DNA of 64,000 bases from Myxococcus dinghuensis (GTDB lineage Bacteria > Myxococcota > Myxococcia > Myxococcales > Myxococcaceae), in contig NZ_JAKCFB010000035.1 in NCBI RefSeq assembly GCF_024198235.1, positions 1 through 64,000 on the forward strand, in the 5' to 3' direction. This document shows, one piece after another, positions 29,528 to 38,189 of the stretch. Within the stretch, counting starts at the first letter, position 1. The number at the start of each line of letters is the position of its first letter. A program made the position numbers and the translations under genes. Below the pieces are notes generated by a model. The model saw only the letters and a program-made list of their open reading frames with translations. It did not search any database and was not told the origin of the DNA.

Positions 29528-32284
29528 CTAGCCCACCAGGGACGGCCAGTTCTTCCCGACCCAGGCGCGTTGCTCGACCTCCGCCCGCCAGTCCGCGTCG
29601 CTCCGGTCGATGCGACGTGACGTGGCGAACAGGGCCTCGAGCGCGGTGAGCATTCGTCGGGCGAAGGGGGCGTCCTCCACGAGCAGCAGCGCCTCGCTCT
29701 CCCAGTAGGCCGCCGTGACGTCGAGGTTGGCGCTGCCCAGCGCCACGGTCTGGTCGTCGCTGACGAGGATCTTCGCGTGGACGTGGGGGGACACGCGCTC
29801 GAGCTCGGGCTCCCAGCCGGGCCTGGGGGGCAGGGCGAACTCGTAGGCGATGCCGCCCTCGGCGATGACGGCGTCGAGCCGGCTGCGCACGTAGCGGTCC
29901 GCCACCTCGCGGATGGTGCCGCCGGGGAAGTAGGTCCGCGCCTGGCCGTGGTGGGGACGCACGCTCCCGAAGAGCACCTCCACGCGCACGCCCCGGTGGA
30001 GCGCGTCGACGAGCGCGTTCTGGAGCTCGAGCAGCAGCGGGAAGGTGTTCACGAGCACCAGCCGCGCGCGCGCCTGCCGGATGAGGGCCAGTTGGGTGTC
30101 GAGCGTGTGGGTGTCCCGCAGTCCGTCGTGCAGCGACAGCCGCGCGCGGAGTGTTCCTCGCGGCGTCGGCGCCGGGAGGTCGAAGGGCTCACCTCCGGCG
30201 CGGGTCCACTCGGCGAGGAACGACTGCTCCAGCGTGGCGACGAGGGGGCCCTCCACGCGGGCGCCACAGTCGAGCCACGGGATGTCCCGGTAGTGGGAGT
30301 CGCGACGGAGGCCCACCTCGTCGAAGCTGGTGTAGTAGGGCGCGCCCAGGTTGCGCCCGGTCACGACCGCCTGCGCCGAGTCGATGATGACGAGCTTGCG
30401 GTGGTTGCGCTGCTTCAGCTCCGCGAGGCTGGGGCCGCCGATGAGGGGCGCGATGGCGCGCACGTCGACCCCCGGCGCCCTCGCGAGCGAGACGAGCGCG
30501 GGGTTCAGGTCTCCGAACGAGTCGTGCCCGCTGTAGAGCGCATCCGCGAGGAAGCGGACGCGCACCCCGCGCGCCGCCGCGCGCTTCATCGCGTCCGTGA
30601 TTCGCGCGGTGACGGGGTCGTCCTCGACGATGTAGCACTGCCAATGGATGGTGGCGCGGGCCGCGTCGATGGCCGCGACCACCGCCTCCCGGGCGAGCGC
30701 GTTGTCGAGCTCGAAGTCGACGCCGTGGCCCTCCAGGCTCGGGGTGCAGCCCGCGAAGCGGAGCACGCGCGCCGCCGGGTCCGGCTCCTCGGGGACCGGG
30801 AGCGGCTCCAGCCGGGTGTCTCGTGGGAGGTCGAGCACCTCCCGAGGGGTCAGCGTGCGGATGAAGGGGTGGATGGGCTTCTGCTCGTCCTGGGTGACGA
30901 CCGCGCAGATGCCGACGCCCGCCGCCGCGAGCCGGGTGGCCACGCGCAGCAGCCGCAGTCCATCCACCTGTCGTGGCACGTCCTCCGCGCGCGCGTCGTC
31001 GAGCCAGGCCGAGGCGTCGAGCAGGTGGGGCCAGGACAGGGACGGGAGCCGCTCTCTCAGTCGTTCCCGATGCGACTCGAGGGACTCCGTGTCGCGCATC
31101 CGGACGAAGACGGGATGGAACGCCTCGCCGGCCAGGGCGTGCGCCGCTTCGAGCGGCTCCTCCTCCAGGGCGCTGTCGATGAGGACCAGCGGCTTTTCGG
31201 GCCGGAGGACATAGCAGGGGGCGAGCGCCCCGGACGCCATGGGGCCGGTGAACGAGACGGCCAATGCCTGCGCCCCGTGGGCATCCGCCAGGCACTCCGA
31301 GGGCAGGATGGCGATGCCGCGCGCATGGGGTTGCTCTCCCAGGCTCACGCCTTCCGCGAACATCGTCAGGGTGCCCATGTCCGGGACGGAGACGTGGGAC
31401 AGGAAGCCCACCTGCTCCACCGCGAAGCGTGGCGCGAGCGAGGGCGCGACGACGGAGTCCGAGACGACGAGCCGCTCCTCGAAGAAGGCCGTGCCGGACT
31501 GGGTCCGGGGCAGGAGCAGGATGGGGACGCGCGCCTCCTGGAGCGCCCTCGCTCCGAAGACCCCCATCATCAGCGCGGACACGTCCGCCACCGCGTCCAG
31601 CGGCGCGACGAGCAGGTCCGCGCCACAACGGAGCGCGGCGGTGTCGAACGCCTCCGCGCTCCCTCCGAGGGGAGACTCCGCGAGCGACTCGACCTGGAGG
31701 ACCTGGGGGATGCCCAGCGCCCGCGCGAGCGCCGGGAAGTCGTGGGCATCGTCGGGCGCGGCGCCCGTCGTGAGCGCGACGAGCTCCGAGGGCAGGGCAC
31801 ACTTCGACAGGAACGACGCGACCGAGCCCAGCCCCCGTCCGTCGGGAGCGACCGCGATCGCCATGCGCGACGGCGCGGACGGCGCGCGCTCGAAGGCCCG
31901 ACCGATGGAGAGCACCGGCAGGCGCTCGCGCAACGCGAGCCCGAGCATCGCGCCCACGCGGGCTCGGGGGGACGAGTCGAGCAGGGGGCCGAGGACCACC
32001 AGGTCCGCGCCATGGCGCGAGGCCGCGCGCAGCAGGTCCGCCGTGTCGAGGTGACTCTCCAGGACCTGGCTGACATGGGTGGCCGGGTGCCACGCGTGGA
32101 CTGCCTCCTGGAACCGGTCCAGCACGGTGAGGCTCGTGGGGGGCGGAGCGTCCAGCTCGCTGCGCTCCGGGACGAGCCCGTAGAGGTGCACGGCCTCCGG
32201 CGCGTCACAGAGCCGGCGCGCCGCGAGCACCACCTGCTCGGGCGCCGAGCCGGAGTCGAAGAGGATGAGCAGACGTCGGAACAT
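29528..32284 (-). CDS. Universal stress protein-phospholipase D fusion
   Basis: This 918-residue protein combines two modules. The N-terminal about 290 residues look like two UspA-type nucleotide-binding domains (FRRLLILFDSGSAPEQVVLA; ADLVVLGP; LLVAPLDAVADV). The C-terminal half is a phospholipase D/cardiolipin synthase unit with two HKD motifs, NHRKLVIID (His about 628) followed by GRN, and HAKILVSDD (His about 836) followed by GSANLD. PLD enzymes of this type make cardiolipin or transfer phosphatidyl groups. No signal peptide or membrane helix is obvious. The gene lies only 15 bp downstream of an MCE/Mla transporter operon, so it is likely co-transcribed with it. USP sensing could control the lipid enzyme. 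Confidence 0.85.
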   Translation of the reverse strand: MFRRLLILFDSGSAPEQVVLAARRLCDAPEAVHLYGLVPERSELDAPPPTSLTVLDRFQEAVHAWHPATHVSQVLESHLDTADLLRAASRHGADLVVLGPLLDSSPRARVGAMLGLALRERLPVLSIGRAFERAPSAPSRMAIAVAPDGRGLGSVASFLSKCALPSELVALTTGAAPDDAHDFPALARALGIPQVLQVESLAESPLGGSAEAFDTAALRCGADLLVAPLDAVADVSALMMGVFGARALQEARVPILLLPRTQSGTAFFEERLVVSDSVVAPSLAPRFAVEQVGFLSHVSVPDMGTLTMFAEGVSLGEQPHARGIAILPSECLADAHGAQALAVSFTGPMASGALAPCYVLRPEKPLVLIDSALEEEPLEAAHALAGEAFHPVFVRMRDTESLESHRERLRERLPSLSWPHLLDASAWLDDARAEDVPRQVDGLRLLRVATRLAAAGVGICAVVTQDEQKPIHPFIRTLTPREVLDLPRDTRLEPLPVPEEPDPAARVLRFAGCTPSLEGHGVDFELDNALAREAVVAAIDAARATIHWQCYIVEDDPVTARITDAMKRAAARGVRVRFLADALYSGHDSFGDLNPALVSLARAPGVDVRAIAPLIGGPSLAELKQRNHRKLVIIDSAQAVVTGRNLGAPYYTSFDEVGLRRDSHYRDIPWLDCGARVEGPLVATLEQSFLAEWTRAGGEPFDLPAPTPRGTLRARLSLHDGLRDTHTLDTQLALIRQARARLVLVNTFPLLLELQNALVDALHRGVRVEVLFGSVRPHHGQARTYFPGGTIREVADRYVRSRLDAVIAEGGIAYEFALPPRPGWEPELERVSPHVHAKILVSDDQTVALGSANLDVTAAYWESEALLLVEDAPFARRMLTALEALFATSRRIDRSDADWRAEVEQRAWVGKNWPSLVG

Positions 32285-32299
32285 GGCGCCCGGTGGGCT

Positions 32300-33310
32300 T
32301 CAGTCCTTCCAGAGGATCTTCCACGGGTGCTTGCGCAGGTCCGTGGTGAGCGTTCGCAGCTCTTCATACAGCGTCGGGTCCTGGAGCGCCGCACCCACGG
32401 TGCCTTCGCCCGCCTCGATCTTCGCGAGGACCCGGTCCGCCCGCGCCGCGATGGACTCCAACTGCCCGGCCGCCGTGGTGACGTGCGCCAGGGCCGCCTT
32501 CACCCGCTGTCCATCCTCGGGGCCGAGCGGTCCCGTCACCGCGGCGAGCGCGTCCAGCGTCGTGCCCGCCGACTTCGTGAGCCGGGGCAGCTCCCCCCGG
32601 ATGAGCGTCGCGGAGGCCGCCGCGTCGTCCAGGAGTCGAGCCGCCTTGCCCCCGGGCTCGAAGGCCTCGCGCGTGAGCTGGGCCAGTCGCCGCAGGTCCT
32701 TCGACGCCGCGGCCAACTCGGACGCCAGCACCTTCACGTCGCCCTTGTTCTCCATCAGCACCTCGTCGAGCGTCTTCGTCAGCCGCGACACGTTCGACAC
32801 CAGGTTCGTCACCGCGTCCGGGTCCTTCTCGAGCATGCGCGACATCACGTCGACGAAGCGCGAGAGCTGCTCGGCGAGGATGTCCAGCCGCGGGGCGTCC
32901 GTGCCACGCACCGGCTCGTTCCTCGGCAGCGGTGTGGGGGCGTCACCCGGGTTGAGTTCCAGATAGGGCTCGCCGAGCAGGCCCACCGTCGCCACCGTCA
33001 CCCGCGCGTCGCTCCGCAGGGCCTCGAGCGCCTTGCCGGAGACGGCCAGTTCCATCTGGACGGGGAGGGGACGGCCGCTCGCGTCCCGCCGCTCCGGGAG
33101 CAGCGAGATGTGCTGGACCCGCCCCACCTGCACGCCGCCCAACTTCACGGGGGCGCCCTCCACGACATTGCCCGTGTGGCTGAAGTCCACCGCGAGGACG
33201 GGCGAGGAGCCCAGCGTCAGCTCGCCCATGAGCCACAGGAGGACGAGCACGCCCGCCACGGCCGCCAGCACCAGGGCGCCCACCTTCAGCTCCAGCCGTT
33301 GCTCATCCAT
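32300..33310 (-). CDS. MCE-domain (MlaD-like) substrate-binding protein
   Basis: This 336-residue protein is anchored by an N-terminal helix (VGALVLAAVAGVLVLLWLMG) and carries one MCE domain at about 37-115 (VDFSHTGNVVEGAPVKLGGV). A helical segment of about 180 residues follows. It ends with GEGTVGAALQDPTLYEELRT, typical of MlaD-like proteins. MCE proteins form hexameric rings or tubes that pass lipids between membranes. Here a single copy serves two permeases and two ATPases. Its start codon overlaps the end of the ATPase gene by 8 bp. Homologues contribute to outer-membrane lipid homeostasis or sterol/lipid uptake; direction of transport cannot be read from sequence. Confidence 0.93.
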   Translation of the reverse strand: MDEQRLELKVGALVLAAVAGVLVLLWLMGELTLGSSPVLAVDFSHTGNVVEGAPVKLGGVQVGRVQHISLLPERRDASGRPLPVQMELAVSGKALEALRSDARVTVATVGLLGEPYLELNPGDAPTPLPRNEPVRGTDAPRLDILAEQLSRFVDVMSRMLEKDPDAVTNLVSNVSRLTKTLDEVLMENKGDVKVLASELAAASKDLRRLAQLTREAFEPGGKAARLLDDAAASATLIRGELPRLTKSAGTTLDALAAVTGPLGPEDGQRVKAALAHVTTAAGQLESIAARADRVLAKIEAGEGTVGAALQDPTLYEELRTLTTDLRKHPWKILWKD

Positions 33311-34061
33311 CCGTCGCGCCCTCCATGAACGGCGCCGTCAACACCTTCAGCGAGGGCTCCGTGGACGTCAGGAACCCCTCCGGCGAACCCAGATACGCGC
33401 AGCGCCCCGCGGCCACCACCAGCACCCGGTCCGCCAGCGTCTTCAACTGTCGATAGTCGTGCGTCACCACCAGCCCACCGAGTCCCCGCATCTTCAACGA
33501 TGCCAGCACGTCCTCCACCTGCGCCGCCGCCCTCCGGTCCAGCCCGGTGGTCGGTTCGTCGAGCAGCAGATAGCGCGGCCCCAACACCAACGCCCGGGCG
33601 ATAGCCGTGCGCTTCTTGGCCCCCGGTCCGACCTCGGGCGGCAACCGGTCCGCCCACTCCAGCAACCCTACCTGCTCCAGGGCGGACTCCACTGCCTCGT
33701 TCGGGGCATGCGGATCCGCCAGCCGCACGTTCTCGCGCAGCGTGCGCCAGTCGAGCAGCGCGGGCCCCTGGACCAGGTACGGCGCCTGTCGGCGCAACCG
33801 GACCAGCTCCCGCTCCGGCAGCGTGTCCACCCGCGTACCCCACAGCTCCACGCTCCCTGTGTCCGGCCGCAGCAGGCCCACCGCCATCCGGCACAGCACG
33901 CTCTTGCCGGAGCCGCTCGCCCCCGCGACGAACGTCAGCTCCTTCGTGGACAGTCGCGCCGTCAGGCCATCCAACACCCGACGGCCCTCCTCGAACGCGA
34001 TGCGCACGTCCGTGAAGCCCAGGACGTCGTCGGTGGGCGGGGGCGGGCTCACGGGACTCAC
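33303..34061 (-). CDS. ABC ATPase 2 of MCE transporter (intact catalytic residues, degenerate signature)
   Basis: This 252-residue MlaF-like ATPase has Walker A GASGSGKS (47-54), a Q-loop, Walker B LLLDEP with catalytic Glu169, and H-loop His201 (VVTHDYRQ). The signature LSGGQ is replaced by VGPGA (144-148). The start is GTG 34061, overlapping the upstream permease stop as GTGA. On its own it should form a working half-site but cannot present a proper signature to a partner. It therefore fits as one subunit of a heterodimer with the ATPase encoded at 35607-36305, which has the mirror-image defects. A homodimer looks unlikely. Confidence 0.92.
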   Translation of the reverse strand: MSPVSPPPPTDDVLGFTDVRIAFEEGRRVLDGLTARLSTKELTFVAGASGSGKSVLCRMAVGLLRPDTGSVELWGTRVDTLPERELVRLRRQAPYLVQGPALLDWRTLRENVRLADPHAPNEAVESALEQVGLLEWADRLPPEVGPGAKKRTAIARALVLGPRYLLLDEPTTGLDRRAAAQVEDVLASLKMRGLGGLVVTHDYRQLKTLADRVLVVAAGRCAYLGSPEGFLTSTEPSLKVLTAPFMEGATDG

Positions 34062-34804
34062 AGGCGCAGCAGTTGGAAGGCGAGGGACACGGCGAAGTCG
34101 ATGAGCAGACACCCGAGGCTGGCGGCGACCACGCCGTCGGTGGTGGCCTCGCCCACGGCCTCCGCGCCGCCCCGCGCCCGGAGGCCGGCGACCGCCGCCG
34201 CGAGGGGGATGTAGACGCCGCAGGCCACGGCCTTGATGGCCGCGGCGAGCAGGTCCCAGACGTCGACGTAGCGCGGGTCCATGAAGGCGCGGCCATCCAC
34301 GCCGAACCCGAGCTGCGCCACCGTGGCCGCGGACAGCGTCGCGGCCACCGTGCCCAGCACGCACAGCAGCGGGACGCCGACCAGCCCCGCGACCACGCGC
34401 GGGGCCACGAGGTCCGCGAGGGGATCCCCCGCGGACATCTCCAGCGCCTCGAGCTGCTCGTTCACGCCCATGGTGGACAGCTCCGCCGCGTGGCCCGCGC
34501 CCGCGCGCGACGCGGTGAGCACCGCGGACACCACGGGGCCCAGCTCGCGGATGAGCAGCTCGAAGTAGGCGGGACCGAGCACCGCCACGTTCCCCACGAA
34601 CCTGCGCGCCTGGCTGTTCGCGATGGTGACGAGCACGGCGCCGAAGAAGGCCATGCCCGACAGGACCAGCCACACGCTGCGCCCACCCAGCTCGTGGAGC
34701 TGGACGAGGCACTCCCGCCAGCCGAGCCCCTCCCGCGCCGTGGCGCGCGTCGTGCGCGCCAAGAGCACCACCGGGGCGCCGAAGAAGGCCAGCGCGCGCT
34801 TCAT
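34058..34804 (-). CDS. MlaE-family permease 2
   Basis: This 248-residue integral membrane protein has about five hydrophobic segments. It has the MlaE signature around ELGPVVSAVLTASRAGAG, then EQLEALEMSAGDPLADLVAPRV. The coupling segment contacts the ATPases in MlaFE. It overlaps the first permease by ATGA (34801-34804) and the ATPase by GTGA. Compared with permease 1, the signature is partly diverged (SRAGAGHAAE versus ARIGARNAAE), so the two are not simple duplicates and probably form a heterodimer. Confidence 0.92.
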   Translation of the reverse strand: MKRALAFFGAPVVLLARTTRATAREGLGWRECLVQLHELGGRSVWLVLSGMAFFGAVLVTIANSQARRFVGNVAVLGPAYFELLIRELGPVVSAVLTASRAGAGHAAELSTMGVNEQLEALEMSAGDPLADLVAPRVVAGLVGVPLLCVLGTVAATLSAATVAQLGFGVDGRAFMDPRYVDVWDLLAAAIKAVACGVYIPLAAAVAGLRARGGAEAVGEATTDGVVAASLGCLLIDFAVSLAFQLLRL

Positions 34805-35610
34805 GACATCCACCCCGCGAGCGCGAGCGTGAGCAGGAGGTCGAGCACGAAGATGGCGGCGCAGCCCCGCACCACCGCGCTCGCCGCGGCCTGCCCCACC
34901 GCCCGGGCGCCGCCCCGCGCGGACAACCCCACCGCCGTGGACACCAGCGAGATGGCCAGTCCGAACGTCCCCACCTTCACCACGCCTCCCACCAGGTCCA
35001 GGGCTCCCAGCATCTGCGCGAACGTGCCGAAGAAGACGCGCAACGGCAGGTCGAGCATGAAGTACGCGGCGACGGCCTCGAACACGATGGCCACCAGGAA
35101 CGTGAAGGTGCTGAGCGCGAGCATGCTCAGCTCCATGGCCACCACGCGCGGGGCCACGAGGATGGCGAACGGATCCAACCCGATGCCGCGCAGCCCCTCG
35201 ATCTGCCCGCCGACCTGGAGGAGGGCGAGCTCCGCCGCGTTCCTCGCCCCGATGCGCGCGGACATGATGAGCCCCAGCAGCAGCGGGCCGAACTCCCACA
35301 GCACGCCGTAGCCCGCCGCCCAGCCGAGGAAGGCGCGCGCGCCGAAGCGCTGGATGTAGAGGCCGGACTGCAACACGACGATGACGCCCGCCAGCGCCGC
35401 GGTGGCCATCGCCAGCGGCACGGAGTCATAGCCGAACTGCACGAGCGCTCGGACCAGCTCCCTCCGCTCCAGTCGGGGAAGCCCCAACACGGTGCGCGCC
35501 GCGACCAGGGCGATGGCGCCCAGGCTCCGCGCCAGCTCCAACGTGAAGGCGCCCACGCCCCGCACGGGGCCCTCCACCAGCGCATGCGGGAGGCGGGAGT
35601 CGACGCTCAC
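34801..35610 (-). CDS. MlaE-family permease 1
   Basis: This 269-residue membrane protein matches the MlaE/YrbE permease family closely (EFGPLLLGLIMSARIGARN, then QIEGLRGIGLDPFAILVAPR). It has about five membrane helices. The start is GTG 35610, overlapping the ATPase 1 stop as GTGA. In the Mla system two MlaE copies form the channel through which lipid is extracted. Here a second distinct permease follows, so the channel is predicted to be heterodimeric, as for YrbEA/YrbEB of mycobacterial Mce operons. Confidence 0.94.
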   Translation of the reverse strand: MSVDSRLPHALVEGPVRGVGAFTLELARSLGAIALVAARTVLGLPRLERRELVRALVQFGYDSVPLAMATAALAGVIVVLQSGLYIQRFGARAFLGWAAGYGVLWEFGPLLLGLIMSARIGARNAAELALLQVGGQIEGLRGIGLDPFAILVAPRVVAMELSMLALSTFTFLVAIVFEAVAAYFMLDLPLRVFFGTFAQMLGALDLVGGVVKVGTFGLAISLVSTAVGLSARGGARAVGQAAASAVVRGCAAIFVLDLLLTLALAGWMS

Positions 35611-36305
35611 GGCCGCGCCCCGTCCTTCGCGCGCTCCAGCTCCGGCGCGGGCGGGCCGTCGTGCACCAGCCGCCCGTCGCGCAGGAACAGCCAGCGAGAC
35701 AGGGGCAGGTCCACGGGGGCCTCGGGCGCCGCGACCAGGAGCGTGCTGCCCCGGGAGACCTCGCTCAACACGCGCGCCACCTGTCGCGCGGTGCCGGGGT
35801 CCAGTCCCGCGAAGGGGTCATCCGCCAGCAGCACGGAGGGACGGGCCGCCAGCGCCCTGGCGAGCCCCGCGCGCTTCTTCATCCCCCCGGAGAGCCGCTC
35901 CGGGAGCGTGTCCGCCGCGTCCAGCAGTCCCACGGCGCGCAACACCTCGTCCGCGCGCGCCTCGGCCTCGGCGTCCGGGACGTGGCGACGGCGCAGGGGC
36001 AGCAACACGTTCTGTCGCACGGAGAGCGAGTCGAACAGCGCATCCGTCTGGAACACCATGCCGAACGCCGCTTGCCGCTCCCGGCGTTCGGTGGCCGACA
36101 GCCGCGAGACGTCCTCGCCGTTCCACAGGACCTGTCCGCCCTGGACCGGCACGAGCCCCGCGAGCGCTTTCAGGAGCGTGGTCTTCCCGGCGCCCGACCG
36201 CCCGAGCACCAGGGCCTGCGTGCCCGGTGGCAGCGCGCAGTCCACCCGCGCGAGCACCGTCCGCGTGCCGTATCGGACCGTCAGGCTCGTCGCGCGCAGA
36301 TCCAT
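35607..36305 (-). CDS. ABC ATPase 1 of MCE transporter (canonical signature, degenerate catalytic site)
   Basis: This 232-residue MlaF-like ATPase has Walker A GRSGAGKT (35-42) and a canonical signature LSGGM (138-142). Its Walker B reads LLADDP (159-164), so the catalytic Glu is replaced by Asp163. The usual H-loop His is missing: VVTHD becomes VAAPE at 191-195. Its own ATP site is therefore probably slow or dead. The partner ATPase 2 has the reverse pattern. The pair predicts one consensus and one degenerate ATP site, as known for heterodimeric ABC exporters. It is the first gene of the operon, with ATG at 36305; the promoter must lie in the 430-bp region shared with tolC. Confidence 0.93.
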   Translation of the reverse strand: MDLRATSLTVRYGTRTVLARVDCALPPGTQALVLGRSGAGKTTLLKALAGLVPVQGGQVLWNGEDVSRLSATERRERQAAFGMVFQTDALFDSLSVRQNVLLPLRRRHVPDAEAEARADEVLRAVGLLDAADTLPERLSGGMKKRAGLARALAARPSVLLADDPFAGLDPGTARQVARVLSEVSRGSTLLVAAPEAPVDLPLSRWLFLRDGRLVHDGPPAPELERAKDGARP

Positions 36306-36734
36306 GGGGCTCGCTCGTGCGATTCAGGGCGTCCAACCCCTTCGTCGTTCATCGGCAACAGCGCCAGACAGCCAGGACGGAAGGTGGCATCGGAGGGGGG
36401 AGCGTGCGGTCCTCGCGACGCGGCGGCGCAAGGCCGCTCCTCGCCGACCGCCAGGTCGACGCGCGGGCCCTGGAACGACCGCCTCAGGAATTTTCGCATC
36501 ATTCGTGCATTGACGGGCGCGCCGGCGCCATGCCCGGTCGGTTGCGAGGCGGAGGAGTCTCTTCACGGGTGGATGTGAAGCCTTCTCAGGATAGATCAGG
36601 TGGGCCTCGCAACCCCGGGTGCTGTCGGATGGAGCCGATACGACGTGCCAGACAGTCCCCGCAGTGCTGGCCGCGGTTTTGAAACGAGGGTGCTCCGACA
36701 CGCCCTCTCTGGCTCGAGCCTCCGCCGTTTGACC
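36306..36734. other. Divergent MCE operon / tolC intergenic region
   Basis: These 429 bp contain the promoters of both operons. A GC-rich palindromic patch (GGCGCGCCGGCGCC, near 36518) is visible. A slightly more AT-rich stretch at about 36575-36600 (CTTCTCAGGATAGATCAGG) could hold a -10 region. No known operator was recognised. Confidence 0.35.
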
Positions 36735-38189
36735 ATGCCCACCGTTCGATCCGTGCTCGCCGCGCCCCTCGGGGCGTGGATTGCCTTGACCCCGCTGGCC
36801 GCCTCCACGGCCCCCGCTGACGCCCCCGTGATGGCGCCGCTCGCCGCTGCGGATTCCGCACCCGCGGCTGCCGATTCCGCACGGAGCGCTGCGGATTCCG
36901 CACCCGACCCTTCACGGTCCGGGACCCCCGCGCCGACGGGGTCGGGAGCGGAGGCGCCCCTGACGCTGGAGCAGGCGGTGTCGTTCGCCGCCGAGCGCAA
37001 CGAGGCCGCCCTGGCGGCCCAGCAGCGCGCCCTGGCCGCGGATGCCCGGGTGTCCAGGGCCCGGGCCTTCTTCTTCCCGGAGCTGACGGCGACCGGCACG
37101 TATACGCGCCGCTCCAACCAGTCGACCCGGGAAGTAGGCGGCCAGCAGGTCGTCCTCCAGCGTTACAACGCCTTCGGCGCCAGCATCGTCGGCCGCTGGA
37201 CGCTCTTCGACGCCCGTGGCTTCCCGCTCTACAAGGCGGCGAAGCGCGAAGGGGAGGCCGCCGGGCTGGAGGCGGTCGAGGCCCGCCGGCAGATCGGCTT
37301 CGAGGCCGCCAACGCCTTCCTCATCACCCTGCAGGAGCAGCAGGTCTTCCAGGCCGCCGGGCAGCGCATCGCCTTCGCCCGTCAGTCGCTCGCGGATGCG
37401 CGGGCGCGCGCCAAGGCGGGGCTGGCGAGCACCAACGACGTCACGCGCGCGGAGGTCGAGCTGGCCACCGCCGAGGTGGACCTGACGGGCGCGCGCAACG
37501 CGGCGCAGACCAGCCGCCTGGAGCTCGGCTACCTGCTGGTGGAGCCGGTCGAGGCCGGGCTCGCCATGCCCCAGTCGCTGCTCGACGACGCGGCCCGTCC
37601 GCTCTCCTCGCACGACGCCCTGGCGCAGGGCGCGCTCGAGCGCCGTCCGGACATCCTCGCCTCGCACCTGCGGGTGCAGGCGCTGGAGGCCAACGCGCTG
37701 GAGCCGCTCGCGCGGCTGTTGCCCGTGCTGGGCGTCTCCGCCACCTACCGCCTCACCAACGAGGGCGGCCTGACGGGACGCACGGGGGATGGCTTCCTGG
37801 CCGCGGACCTGACGTGGAACCTCTTCGACGGCGGCGAACGCTACGCGGAGCGACACGAACGCGTGGCGCTGGCCCGCGCCGCCGCGCTGGAGCAGCAGGC
37901 GAGCACGCGGCGCGTGGATGTGGACATCCAGCGCGCGCGGGTGGCATTGGAGAACGCCCAGGCGGCGCTCTCCCAGAGTGAGTTGGCGGCCCGGGCGGCG
38001 CGGCAGAACGCCGACGAGCAGGGCATCCTCTACCGGCAGGGCCTCTCCACCGCGCTGACGCTGGCGGACGCGTCGCTGCGGATGTTCGAGGCGGACGTGG
38101 CCCTGGCCCGCAGCCGCTACTCGCTGGGAGTCGCCCTGTTGGGGCTCAGGGCTTCGGTCGGACTCGATCCGCTGGGGAAGGAACCGTGA
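36735..38189 (+). CDS. TolC-family outer-membrane efflux protein
   Basis: This 484-residue protein starts at ATG 36735 with a signal peptide (SVLAAPLGAWIALTPLAAS). A low-complexity stretch with three AADSA(P/R) repeats follows, then two OEP repeats. The first OEP repeat begins at LTLEQAVSFAAERNEAA. Long Ala-rich helices dominate, as expected for the periplasmic tunnel of TolC. The stop overlaps the GTG start of the adaptor gene (GTGA). It forms the outer-membrane exit of the RND pump encoded downstream. The substrate of the pump cannot be told from sequence. Confidence 0.93.
   Translation: MPTVRSVLAAPLGAWIALTPLAASTAPADAPVMAPLAAADSAPAAADSARSAADSAPDPSRSGTPAPTGSGAEAPLTLEQAVSFAAERNEAALAAQQRALAADARVSRARAFFFPELTATGTYTRRSNQSTREVGGQQVVLQRYNAFGASIVGRWTLFDARGFPLYKAAKREGEAAGLEAVEARRQIGFEAANAFLITLQEQQVFQAAGQRIAFARQSLADARARAKAGLASTNDVTRAEVELATAEVDLTGARNAAQTSRLELGYLLVEPVEAGLAMPQSLLDDAARPLSSHDALAQGALERRPDILASHLRVQALEANALEPLARLLPVLGVSATYRLTNEGGLTGRTGDGFLAADLTWNLFDGGERYAERHERVALARAAALEQQASTRRVDVDIQRARVALENAQAALSQSELAARAARQNADEQGILYRQGLSTALTLADASLRMFEADVALARSRYSLGVALLGLRASVGLDPLGKEP
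36846..36908 (+). repeat. Three 21-bp tandem repeats in the TolC N-terminus
   Basis: Copies start at 36846, 36867 and 36888, exactly 21 bp (7 codons) apart. Each begins GCTGCGGATTCCGCAC, with one mismatch in copy 2. Each encodes AADSAPx or AADSARx. The GCGGATTCCGC core is self-complementary around a central T. Such in-frame arrays may change copy number by slippage. Confidence 0.85.

Noticed and set aside
35780-35850. The Asp163 change in ATPase 1 as a possible sequencing error.
   Set aside because: The codons read GAT GAC with no frame problem, and the independent loss of the H-loop His in the same protein and of the signature in its partner make an error unlikely.
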